Shown here in pieces: positions 17,077 through 25,893 of a stretch of DNA of 64,000 bases. Below the pieces are notes generated by a model that was given only the letters and a program-made list of their open reading frames with translations, was not told the origin of the DNA and did no database searches. Position 1 is the stretch's first letter, and each line of letters begins with the position of its first letter. The stretch covers positions 2,046,001-2,110,000 of the forward strand of contig CAWKDG010000012.1 of NCBI GenBank assembly GCA_963848355.1, in the 5' to 3' direction. A program made the position numbers and the translations under genes. This DNA is from CAWKDG01 sp963848355 (lineage in GTDB: Bacteria; Actinomycetota; Acidimicrobiia; Acidimicrobiales; UBA8190).

Positions 17077-17997
17077 TCAGGCGGGTCGTAACGCCGCCCA
17101 CGAGCGGGCGACCCGCATCACGCCATAGCCGGCGACAAGGACAGAGGTCAGCATCAGCGCCAACGTCAGCGCGAGCTGAACAGTGAACGGCGAAGAGCTC
17201 GTCCCCGTGGGCGTTCCCTGGAGGAACCACGGCGCGTCACTTGCCATCGCTCCCCACCACAGCGCCGCCGCCGCCGTGATGCTCACCATCGTTCCGGCGA
17301 CGGCAATCGCCAGGACCGCCTCCACGTGGAGGATCCGCCGTGGCAGATCGATCCGACGAGCGGCGACCACGCCGGCCGCTGTCCATTGCGCCAGGGTCCC
17401 GGCCACCAGGAGCGCCCAAACCACGAAAGCCCCCGCATAGAGACCGTCGCCTCCGTTGCGCTGAAACTCGTTCAGGTGATGGGCCCACACGCTGAGAGGT
17501 ATGACCGCACCAACGGTCGTCACAGTGAGCACGCCGGCCCTGAGCACATGTCTCCGAACAGAAGACCATCCGCCGGCGTGGATGAACCGGAGAAAAGCGG
17601 GGACGGCGGCGATCGTCCCGAGCGCCACGAGGGTTGCCCCGATCACACCGAGGGCGGCCACAACGTCAAACGCGCCCTGCGGTATCGCCCGCGATCCGAT
17701 CGGCAGGGCTCGAGCAAAGTGTTCGGATGCTTTGGAGAAACTGGCACCGGCCAGCACGAAGGCAGACCAGGCGCAAAGGACCAGCAGGGACCCGGCTCGT
17801 GCCCGCGCGGGAGGTGGAAGCTGGACGCCGACGAGACCGGACTGATGGGCACGCTCGCGCAACCCGGCGCGGACCAAGGAGAGCTTGACCTTGAACGTCG
17901 GCGGCTGCTCGCCCGCGTGGTCCTCCATCAGGACCACGAGCTCCTCTCCGTAGCGCTCGCGCCAGGCCCGTGGATACCACCGGAGCAACCCAGACAT
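17077..17997 (-). CDS. multi-spanning membrane protein, partner of PadR
   Basis: This protein of about 306 residues starts MSGLLRWYPRAWRERYGEELVVLMED. That is the amphipathic start typical of membrane proteins encoded behind PadR regulators in actinobacteria. At least six hydrophobic segments follow (SLLVLCAWSAFVLAG, VVAALGVIGATLVALGTIAAV and others). ATG 17997 is preceded by AAGGA. An upstream GTG at 18018 overlaps the padR stop (GTGA) and may be used instead. The function is unknown; it may be a transport or envelope-stress component controlled by the PadR protein. Confidence 0.7.
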   Translation of the reverse strand: MSGLLRWYPRAWRERYGEELVVLMEDHAGEQPPTFKVKLSLVRAGLRERAHQSGLVGVQLPPPARARAGSLLVLCAWSAFVLAGASFSKASEHFARALPIGSRAIPQGAFDVVAALGVIGATLVALGTIAAVPAFLRFIHAGGWSSVRRHVLRAGVLTVTTVGAVIPLSVWAHHLNEFQRNGGDGLYAGAFVVWALLVAGTLAQWTAAGVVAARRIDLPRRILHVEAVLAIAVAGTMVSITAAAALWWGAMASDAPWFLQGTPTGTSSSPFTVQLALTLALMLTSVLVAGYGVMRVARSWAALRPA

Positions 17998-18014
17998 CGC
18001 ATCCTTGCTCCCGC

Positions 18015-18350
18015 TCACGCCAGCGTCCCCCACGTGAGTCCGAGACGCGCGGCGCCCACATCGGCGATCTGGCGCATGTCGGCGACGACGTCCGCCAGCG
18101 CGGCGGAGCCTGCCGTCGTGATGCGATAGGGCCGCCGCCTGTCGTCGGTCTTCAACGGCTCGATCAATCCGCGCTCTTCGAGCCGGGTGATGGCTCCGTA
18201 GAGCGCCCCGGGACCAAGAGAAACCCCGGCGAACTCCTCGATGTCCTTGGCCAACGCGTGCCCGTGTTTCGGCCCTGCGGCCAGACTGGTCAGAATCAAC
18301 ACCGGCGGATCGTTCGGTCGTCGCAGTCCCGCCGCCTTTTGCTTCGGCAT
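18015..18350 (-). CDS. PadR-family transcriptional regulator
   Basis: This 111-residue regulator has the PadR winged helix: PPVLILTSLAAGPKHGHALAKDIEEFAGVSLGPGALYGAITRLEERGLIEPLKTDDRRRPYRIT. It lacks a long C-terminal dimerisation domain, as in short (subfamily 2-like) PadRs. It is the first gene of a two-gene unit with the membrane protein. A perfect palindrome 13 bases upstream of its start is the probable autoregulatory operator. Confidence 0.92.
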   Translation of the reverse strand: MPKQKAAGLRRPNDPPVLILTSLAAGPKHGHALAKDIEEFAGVSLGPGALYGAITRLEERGLIEPLKTDDRRRPYRITTAGSAALADVVADMRQIADVGAARLGLTWGTLA

Positions 18351-18362
18351 GCCCTGACACTA

Positions 18363-18377
18363 CTACGTGGCACGTAG
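18363..18377. promoter_or_regulatory. probable PadR operator
   Basis: CTACGTG (18363-18369) and CACGTAG (18371-18377) form a perfect palindrome with one central base. It lies just upstream of padR, where a promoter would be expected. Placement supports autoregulation of padR and its membrane partner. Confidence 0.6.
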
Positions 18378-18482
18378 CTATACAAGACCGAACATGCAGC
18401 CGGCCTTGGGGGGGGTCGCCATGCGATCCGGTTACCCTTGGTCCGCTCGACACGACCGACGGAGAAGGGGAGCACGCCACCG

Positions 18483-19586
18483 ATGAGAGGGATCGTCTAC
18501 ACCGGCGGGGACGCCATGGTCACCGACAAACTCGAGATCGCCGACCCGGGCCCGAAGGAAGTGAAGGTCAAGATCGTCGCCGCCGGCGTCTGTCACTCCG
18601 ACCTCTCCGTCCTGAACGGGACCATCCCCTGGAAGGAGCCCTCGGTCCTCGGCCACGAGGGCGCCGGCATCGTCGAGGCCGTCGGCTCGGCCGTCACCTC
18701 GGTGAAACCCGGTGACCACGTCGTGGTGGCCACCCTCGCCTCCTGCGGGATGTGCCGCGCCTGCAACACGGGCCACCCCACCCTGTGCATCAAGACCCTC
18801 GGCAACGTCTCGACCCCGTTCACCTACGACGGGGAGCCGGCGTCGAACTTCGCCGCCGCCTCGGTCTTCGCCGAGTACACGATCATCTCCGAGGTCCAGG
18901 CCGTCCGGATCTCGAAGGACGTCCCCTTCACCTCGGCGTCGCTCATCGGTTGCGGCGTCCTCACCGGGATCGGGTCCGTCTTCAACCGGGCCACCGTCCT
19001 GCCGGGGGAGACCGCCGCCGTCTTCGGCGTGGGCGGGATCGGGCTGAACGTGATCCAGGCGCTGCGGGTGAAGGGCGCCTCCCGGATCATCGCCGTCGAC
19101 ACCCTGGCCTCGAAGGAGGCGTTGGCCCGCCAGTTCGGGGCCACCCACTTCGTCGACGCCTCGGTGACCGATTCCGTCGAGGAGATCCGCAAGATCGTCC
19201 CCCACGGCCCGCAGTCGGTGGCGCGGGCCCTCGGACCCGGCGGGGTGACATGGGCCTTCGAGTGCGTCGGTCACCCGGCCGTCCTGCGCAACGCCGTCGA
19301 CGCGCTCGACTGGGGCGGCAACGCCATCGCCATCGGCGTCCCCCCGCGCGGCTCGGAGGTCTCGATCGACATCAACAACCTGGCCTACGTCGACCGCGGT
19401 CTCCTCGGCTGCCGCTACGGCTCGTCGCGCCCGCACCACGACATCCCGTTGATGGTGGAGATGTACCTCGACGGCCGCATCATGCTCGACGAGCTCGTGA
19501 CCGAGACCCGTCCCCTCGAGGGGTTCCGGGAGATCATCGAGGACATGGAGGCGGGCCGGCTGGCGCGAGGTGTCCTCACCCTCTGA
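18483..19586 (+). CDS. zinc-dependent alcohol dehydrogenase (MDR family)
   Basis: This 367-residue medium-chain dehydrogenase has the catalytic-zinc ligands in AGVCHSDLSVL and the GHEGAG segment. The structural-zinc lobe is CGMCRACNTGHPTLC (four Cys). The NAD-binding loop is AAVFGVGGIGLNVIQ. It is close in pattern to actinobacterial class III-like and NDMA-dependent alcohol dehydrogenases. It oxidises an alcohol with NAD; the substrate is unknown. The downstream penicillin-binding gene overlaps its stop by one base (TGATG) but is functionally unrelated. Confidence 0.92.
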   Translation: MRGIVYTGGDAMVTDKLEIADPGPKEVKVKIVAAGVCHSDLSVLNGTIPWKEPSVLGHEGAGIVEAVGSAVTSVKPGDHVVVATLASCGMCRACNTGHPTLCIKTLGNVSTPFTYDGEPASNFAAASVFAEYTIISEVQAVRISKDVPFTSASLIGCGVLTGIGSVFNRATVLPGETAAVFGVGGIGLNVIQALRVKGASRIIAVDTLASKEALARQFGATHFVDASVTDSVEEIRKIVPHGPQSVARALGPGGVTWAFECVGHPAVLRNAVDALDWGGNAIAIGVPPRGSEVSIDINNLAYVDRGLLGCRYGSSRPHHDIPLMVEMYLDGRIMLDELVTETRPLEGFREIIEDMEAGRLARGVLTL

Positions 19587-21473
19587 TGGGGCCGACCACG
19601 AGGCGCCGGATCTCGGTCGTGTCGGCCGGTTCGGCCGCCGTCATGCTGGCCCTGCTCCTCCAGAGCTGTTCCAGCAGCCCCGGTCCGTCGGCCACGATCG
19701 CCGCCTATCTCTCGGCCTGGGCGCGCCGCGACTACAGCGCCATGGCCGCCCTCGTCGTCCGACCCCCGCGCGACTTCGTCACCTTCAACCGACAGGTGGC
19801 GGACGATCTCGATCTCGAGCGTGCCACCTATCGGCGCGGGGACGGCGACGACGAACGGGTCCGACGCCACCACGCCGGTGACCGCCCATCTCGTCCTCGT
19901 CCCCTTCGGGGCCCTCGCCGTGCACGCCACCCTGCACCTGAGCGACGCCGGGGGTCGGTGGCGCGTCGTCTGGTCGCCCCGGTCGATCCTTCCCGCCCTC
20001 GGGCCCGGCGACGCCGTCTCGACCACCGTCACGTGGCCGCGGCGCGCCGACATCGTGGGGGCGGCCGGCGCGCCCCTCACGGTGATGGCCCCCATGGTGA
20101 CGGTGGGGATCGAAGGGAGCCGGATCACCGCCGCCGCGCCGCTCACGGCCGCCCTCGTCTCGGCCGGGGCCACCGCCGCCCAGGTGAGCGGGGCCATAGC
20201 CACCGCCACCGCTCACCCGCAGTGGTTCGTCCCCGTCATCGACCTCACCGAGGCCCGCTACGCACAGCTCAAACCGGTCATCTATCCCGTCCCCGGCACC
20301 GTCTTCCAGAACTTCTCGGCCCGCACCGCCGTCACGGCCGGACTGGCCGCCCATGTCGTCGGTGCCGTCGGTCCCATCACCGCCCAGGAGCTCACCACCC
20401 TGGGCCCGCCCTACCAGGCCGGCGACACCGTGGGACAGACGGGGATCGAACAGGCCGACGAGCGCCGACTGGCCGGGCGACCCGGCGGGCGCATCGCCGT
20501 CGTCGACGCCGCCGGCCAACCGGTGGCGACCGTGGCCCGTTTCCCGTCCCATCCCGGCTCGCCGGTGACGACGACGATCGACCCCACCGTGCAGCGGGCG
20601 GCCGAGACGGCGTTGAGCGGCGTGACCAAACCGGCGGCCCTGGTGGCCATCGAGCCCTCGACGGGTGACGTGCTGGCGTCGGTCTCGGTGCCCGCCTCCG
20701 ACGCCTTCGACAACGCCCTGGCCGGTTCCTTCCCGCCCGGCTCGACGTTCAAGGTGGTGACGTCGGCCGATCTCGTCGAACACGGGTCGTCGCCCTCGAG
20801 CCCGGCCACCTGCCCGCCCACGATCACGGTGGGGGGCGAGACCTTCCACAACTTCGAGGGCGAGACCCAGCCGTCGCTCACTCTCGAACAGGCCTTCGCC
20901 GAGTCGTGCAACGCCGCCTTCATCGGGTTGGCCGAGTCCCTCCCCGATCCGAGCTTCGCCACCACCGCCGCCCAGTTCGGGATCGGCGCCACTCTCCACC
21001 TCGGTCTGTCGGCCTTCGGCGGGAACGTCCCCACCCCGACGTCCGACGCCCAACGGGCGGCCACGGCCATCGGCCAGGCCGACGTCCTCGTCTCCCCGCT
21101 GGCCATGGCCACGGCCGCCGCCGCCGTGGCCTCGGGGCGCCTCCACCTGCCCCGCCTGGTGGTGGGCGCCGGGGACGACACGGCACCGGCCACCGCGCTC
21201 GATCCCACCGTCGTTTCCGACCTGCGGACGATGATGGCGGCCGTCGTCGACTCACCCGAGGGCACGGCCGCCGGTGCTGGCCTACCCGCCGGCACCTACG
21301 GCAAGACGGGGACGGCCGAGTTCGGGACGGCCACCCCGCCGCAGACCCACGCCTGGTTCATCGGCTACCGGGGCAACCTCGCCTTCGCCGTCCTCGTCGT
21401 CGGCGGCGGCATCGGCGGGGCCGTGGCCGCGCCGCTGGCGGCCAAGTTCCTCGACGCCCTCCCGCCGTCGTGA
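19586..21473 (+). CDS. class B penicillin-binding protein, MecA_N type (single-base frameshift near 19840)
   Basis: The ATG at 19586 opens a lipoprotein-like signal (VMLALLLQSCSSSPG), then an NTF2-like MecA_N domain (ATIAAYLSAWARRDYSAMAAL). The frame then breaks in a GGGG run at about 19838-19842. Removing one G joins it to the downstream frame, which has the dimerisation domain and a transpeptidase with all three motifs: GSTFK (Ser/Lys), SCN and YGKTGTAEF. The protein should crosslink peptidoglycan outside the membrane. The restored length is about 628 residues. Its stop overlaps the glycosyltransferase GTG. A sequencing error is more likely than a true null. Confidence 0.82.
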
Positions 21474-23418
21474 CCGACACCGAGCCGTCGACCACCACAG
21501 GGCCCGTCGCCTCCGAGGCGCTCCACCGCCGTCCCCCCGGCGCGCCGTCAAGCGCTGGTGGGTCTTCTGGGCGTCGCCCCACGACCAGCCCCGGTGGGCG
21601 CGGCCGGCCCTGCTGGCCGTGGCCGCCCTGGCCGCCCTGTCCTACGCGTGGGGACTCGACCACGCCGCCCTCGAACCCTTCTACGCGGCGGCCGCCCGCA
21701 GCATGTCGATGAGCTGGCACAACTTCTTCTTCGGCGCCTTCGACCCCGACGCCACCGTCAGCGTCGACAAGTTGCCGGGGGCGCTGTGGCTTCAGGCGCT
21801 GGCGCTGCGCGCCTTCGGCGTGAACACCTGGACCTTCGTCATGCCCCAGGTGGCCGAAGGGATCCTCACCGTCCTCGTCCTCTACCGGGCCGTGCACCGC
21901 CTGGCCGGTCCCGTCGCCGGCATCGTCGCCGCGCTCGTCCTGGCCGCCAGCCCCGTCACCGTCCTGTTGAACCGCGGGAACATCTCGGACTCGCTGTTGA
22001 TCCTCCTCCTTGTCCTGGCCGCCGATGCCACCTCGCGGGCGCTCGTGACGGGACGGCTGCGGTCCCTGCTGCTGGCCGGCGTGTGGGTGGGGCTCGCCTT
22101 CCAGGCCAAGATGACGCAGGCGTGGTTGGTCCTGCCGGCGCTGTGGCTCGCCTACCTCATCGCCTCCCCGGCGCACCGCCGTCGGACGGTCCACGTGGTG
22201 GCGGCCACGGCCGTCACCGCCGTGGTGTCGCTGAGCTGGATGCTGGTGGTGTCGGCCGTCCCCGCCCACGACCGGCCTTACGTCGACGGCAGCCGCGACG
22301 ACTCCGTCTTCAGCCAGGTCTTCGACTACAACGGCGTGTTCCGCTTCTCCCATCCGAGTACCTACGAGACGAGCGTCGGCCCCCTGGCCCCGTTCCTCCA
22401 GGTCGGCCTGGAGCAGCAGACGTTCCTGAACGCTTCGACGGCCTCCGTCGGCCGCAGCTGGCACCGCCTGCTGTCGGGACCGCTCGGCCGGGACACGGGC
22501 TGGCTCCTGCCGACGTCCCTGCTGGCGGGCGTGGCCGTGGTGGTGGCGCGCCGCCGACAACCCCGGACCGATCCGGTCCGCGCCTGTTGCATCCTGTGGG
22601 GCACGTGGTTGCTGTTCCATCTCGTCGCCTTCAGCGACGGGGTCTATCTGAACTCGTACTACGTGGCCGCCCTCTCGCCCGCCATCGCCGCGCTGTGCGG
22701 GGTGGGGGTGTCGGTCGCCTGGCGCGCCGGGCGGGTGGGGCGCCTGCTCGTGGCGGCGGCGGTGACGGCGTCGGCCGGGTACGCCGTCTACCTGATCCCC
22801 GGCGGGACCGGGGCCGAGCCGTGGCTCGTCCCCGCCGTCATCGCCGCCGCCGCCGTGGCCGACGTCGTCGTGCTCGTCCCGCGGTGGCGGACCCGGAGCA
22901 TGGCCGGGCCGGGGCCGGGGGCGGTGGCCCTGGCGGTGGCGGTGATGGCCCTTCTCCTCGTGCCCTCGGTGGCCTCGGCCACCGTCGTCGTCGATGCCCG
23001 CGGACCGTTCGACACCCCGTTCGAGCCGACGTCGGTGGCCCTGGTGACGGGGGCCGACGCCCGCCGCGCCCAGGAGGCGGCGGCCGCCGAGATCCCGAAG
23101 TTGGAGCAGATCGCCCGCGCCTCGCACACCCCGATGCTCTTCGTCACCGACACCTCGGTGGTGGCCGCCGACTACATCGTCGCCAGTGGCCGGGAGGTCC
23201 TCCCCATCGGGGGGTTCACCGGGGCCATCCCGTCGCCTACCCTGAAACAGATCACCTACGACATCGCTGTCGGGCAGGTGCGCCTGGCCGTCGTCCCCGT
23301 CACCCCGCCGAGCCCCGACCCGCGCATCGTCTGGATCAGGACGCACTGCCTGCTGGTGCGCCTCGACCGGCCGGCGCCTATCCGGTTCGGCGTCTACGAC
23401 TGCCACGGCCGGGCTTGA
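21470..23418 (+). CDS. PMT/ArnT-like membrane glycosyltransferase (single-base frameshift near 21535)
   Basis: The GTG at 21470 overlaps the previous stop. The first 22 codons lead into a C6 run at about 21532-21537. Adding one C joins them to the main frame (RRAVKRWWVFWASPHDQPRW). The body is a GT-C type polytopic enzyme: AFDPDATVSVDKLPGALW in the first periplasmic loop, many hydrophobic helices, and a C-terminal soluble domain (LVTGADARRAQEAAAAEI). Relatives transfer mannose or arabinose-type sugars from polyprenyl-phosphate donors to proteins or envelope glycans. Coupling to a transpeptidase gene suggests an envelope role (inference). Confidence 0.8.
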
Positions 23419-23462
23419 GTAGGTTTCCCGTATCCGTCCCCACCCGAACCGAGGGAGGTCCG

Positions 23463-23762
23463 ATGCCGGTCACGTTCGATGAGGTCGTCGAGAAGGTCAC
23501 CACCGCCGCGAACCAGGTCGAAGCGGACGACACCGCCTCACCGGTCCTGGTCGCCGTCGTCCACGAGTTCCAGGCCAAGCTGGCCAAGGCGCAGAAGCGT
23601 GCCACCGACGGCGTACCCGGGCGCGACTCCGTGATGGAGCTCGAGCAGGCCGGCGACAGCGCCAAGGTGGCGGCCGAAGCCGACCCCGGGGTGTCGGGCG
23701 ATGCCCGTGACGCGGTGCTCGCCGCGCACCTGGCCATTTGCAAGCTGAAGGGGGGTGCCTGA
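23463..23762 (+). CDS. small helical hypothetical protein
   Basis: This 99-residue acidic, helical protein (FDEVVEKVTTAANQVEADDTASPVLV, FQAKLAKAQKRATDG) has no membrane segment. CGAGGGAGG precedes the ATG. I do not recognise a family. It follows the glycosyltransferase by 44 bases and meets the propeller gene tail to tail with only 4 bases between stops. Confidence 0.55.
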   Translation: MPVTFDEVVEKVTTAANQVEADDTASPVLVAVVHEFQAKLAKAQKRATDGVPGRDSVMELEQAGDSAKVAAEADPGVSGDARDAVLAAHLAICKLKGGA

Positions 23763-23766
23763 CGGA

Positions 23767-25248
23767 TCAGCTCGCCGGGCGGGCGGCGTTGGTCAGGATG
23801 TCGTCGGCCAGGCTGAACGGTGGGGCGGCGAGGGACTCGCCGACGAGGGCCACGCACGGTCCCGACGTCGCGCACGAGAGCCCGTCGACGCTCCCACTGT
23901 CCGCACGCGCCGGTGCCGGCAGCACCTCCGACCGCCACACACGGCCGCCGTCACCCGTCGTCAGGACCATCGGGCCCGTGGCCCCGTTCCCGTTCGCTGC
24001 CAGCACGCAGTCGTCCGCCGATGTGCACCGCATCGACACCACCTGCTCCACCGAGGGCGCAGGAAGTCCCGTCGACTCCTGGCGCGTCCACCGACGTCCC
24101 CCGTCGTCACTGGCGAAGACCTCGTAGGGAAGGGTCTCACCCGGGCCCGGATTGGCGACCATCCGGCACGTCGAACCCCCGGCGCAGGCGATGCCGAGGC
24201 TGCCGGGGCCGAGGATATCGCTGCGGTGGGTGATGGTCCACGTCCGCCCCCCGTTCCCGCTCACCAGCGCCACCGACCGGGGGTCCCGCTGGACGTAGGA
24301 GCCGTCGGTGGTGACGATCTCCGCCTCGTCGCCGGTGGCGTCACAGGTCGTCACCGTGGGACACATCAACGAGCCCCCGTTGTCCGACGCCAACTCGTAG
24401 CGCACCGTCGGCGCGGACGCCGGCGGTAGGGCGGCCACCGACCACGTCCGGCCCCCGTCGTCGGTGGTGAGGACGGTGCTCGGGTAGAAGCGCTCGTAGC
24501 CCGCCAAAGGCATCTGCAGCGGGTCGCCACCGCGTCGCCAGGCGAAGACCACGCAGTGCGCCTCGGTCGGGCACGAGAGGTCGGTCACGAGGCCGAAGGC
24601 GGAGGGGAGGTCGTGGACGGTCCACCGCCGGCCGCCGTCGACGGTGGTGAGCACGGCGCCGCGGCCGGAGAAGTCCGGTGTCGTGTCGGCGCCGCGCCCG
24701 ACGTTCGCTCCGACGGCGCAGATGTCGGGACCGGAACAGGAGAAGGCCGAGGAGAGCCACGTGTGGGCGGGGAAGGCGAGCCTCTTCCACGTCGAGCCCA
24801 AGTCGGTCGTCCGGTAGGCGGCCGAGATCAAGGTCGAGGGTTCGGGGTCCGAGATCGTGTTCACCGTCACGTCACACGTCGAGATCGATCCCGGTGCACA
24901 GGCGATCGTGTCTGGCGCGCCGAAGTTGGAGATGTTCGGAGGACCGAATTGACGCGGCCACCGGTCGGCTGCCACCACCCGCCACGTCGCCGACGTCGGC
25001 TGGGTGGCCACGCCGTTGTCGGTGACCGAGCCCCGGGGTCCGTAGACGACGGCGAGAACGACGGCGCCGGCCACGGCCACGGTGCCGACCGCGGCGGCGA
25101 GCCAATGGCGTTCCCCGTGTCGCCGACCTCGAAGTGGCGTCGGTCGCTCTGTGTCCGGCAACGGGGGCACCACGACCTGGTCGCTCACATGGCGGACGAA
25201 GTCCCCGAGGAGCCGGCTCGTCGGATCGGTCGTTCGGTCGTCAGCCAC
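23767..25248 (-). CDS. membrane-anchored seven-bladed propeller protein, partner of ECF sigma factor
   Basis: This 493-residue protein has a cytoplasmic N-terminus of about 48 residues, one membrane helix (residues 49-70) and a large outside domain. The outside part has seven blades, each marked by a cysteine pair spaced 5-9 residues (for example FSCSGPDICAVGA, LSCPTEAHCVVFA, MRCTSADDCVLAA). Most blades also contain a BNR/Asp-box-like TTDDGGRTW motif. The start overlaps the ECF sigma stop by 8 bases. The position suggests an anti-sigma or sensor protein, although no classical zinc anti-sigma motif (HxxxCxxC) is present. Similar architecture recurs at 28316. Confidence 0.7.
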   Translation of the reverse strand: MADDRTTDPTSRLLGDFVRHVSDQVVVPPLPDTERPTPLRGRRHGERHWLAAAVGTVAVAGAVVLAVVYGPRGSVTDNGVATQPTSATWRVVAADRWPRQFGPPNISNFGAPDTIACAPGSISTCDVTVNTISDPEPSTLISAAYRTTDLGSTWKRLAFPAHTWLSSAFSCSGPDICAVGANVGRGADTTPDFSGRGAVLTTVDGGRRWTVHDLPSAFGLVTDLSCPTEAHCVVFAWRRGGDPLQMPLAGYERFYPSTVLTTDDGGRTWSVAALPPASAPTVRYELASDNGGSLMCPTVTTCDATGDEAEIVTTDGSYVQRDPRSVALVSGNGGRTWTITHRSDILGPGSLGIACAGGSTCRMVANPGPGETLPYEVFASDDGGRRWTRQESTGLPAPSVEQVVSMRCTSADDCVLAANGNGATGPMVLTTGDGGRVWRSEVLPAPARADSGSVDGLSCATSGPCVALVGESLAAPPFSLADDILTNAARPAS

Positions 25249-25723
25249 GGGGAGCCTCCTCGACGCCGAGCGACCGCTGCAGGGCCTCGCGCCCGCGGAA
25301 GAGCCACGACTTCACGGTGCCTTCGGGCGCGCCCATCTCCCGGGCCACGTCGGCCACGGGGAGACCCACCACGTGGTGAAGCAGCAGCGCGTGGCGCTGC
25401 TTGACCGGGAGGGCCCGCAGCGCGGCCTGCACGTCGAGGCGCGTCATGGGATCGTCCGCGGGGGCCACCGGGGGCCGGTCGTCGAGAGGCCGGAGCCGGC
25501 GCAGGCGCCGCCAGCGGCTGATGGCGACATTGATGGCCACGCGCCGAACCCACGCTTCGGGGCTCTCGTAGGCGCGGAGGGACTCCCACCGTTTCCAGAG
25601 GCGGCCGAACGCCTCCTGGACCGCATCCTCGGCCGCCCCGCGGTCGGCCGTGACCACCGTCACCTGCCCGACCAGGCGGGCGAAGGACGAGGTGTAGAGG
25701 TCGGTGAAGTCGGTCGTAGGCAC
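25241..25723 (-). CDS. ECF-type (SigE-like) RNA polymerase sigma factor
   Basis: This 160-residue factor contains region 2 (TDLYTSSFARLVGQVTVVTADRGAAEDAVQEAFGRLWKRWESL...WVRRVAINVAISRWRR, only partly quoted) and region 4 (LRALPVKQRHALLLHHVVGLPVADVA then EGTVKSWLFRGREAL). GTG 25723 is chosen because GAGGGA lies 8 bases upstream and the family starts here; a longer frame to 25867 exists. It is co-transcribed with the propeller membrane protein. The gene is divergent from the secreted beta-helix gene, a candidate target. Confidence 0.88.
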   Translation of the reverse strand: MPTTDFTDLYTSSFARLVGQVTVVTADRGAAEDAVQEAFGRLWKRWESLRAYESPEAWVRRVAINVAISRWRRLRRLRPLDDRPPVAPADDPMTRLDVQAALRALPVKQRHALLLHHVVGLPVADVAREMGAPEGTVKSWLFRGREALQRSLGVEEAPRG

Positions 25724-25804
25724 CCCAGCGTCCCTCGATCTGCCACCCTGCGGCCATTCCGCATGGACAACACACGCCCGGGCGCCCCGCCCGGTTGCAA
25801 TCAT

Positions 25805-25823
25805 GACCGGGAAAGTTCCGGTC
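25805..25823. promoter_or_regulatory. inverted repeat between ECF sigma and beta-helix genes
   Basis: GACCGG (25805-25810) and CCGGTC (25818-25823) flank 7 bases in the 170-base divergent region. It may be an operator or part of the divergent promoters. I could not identify clear ECF -35/-10 pairs. Confidence 0.3.
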
Positions 25824-25893
25824 AACCGGTCCATGAGCACATCGACAGCACCGGCGTTAGCGTTCATGCGACGTTTGTCGATCGGGGGATGAG

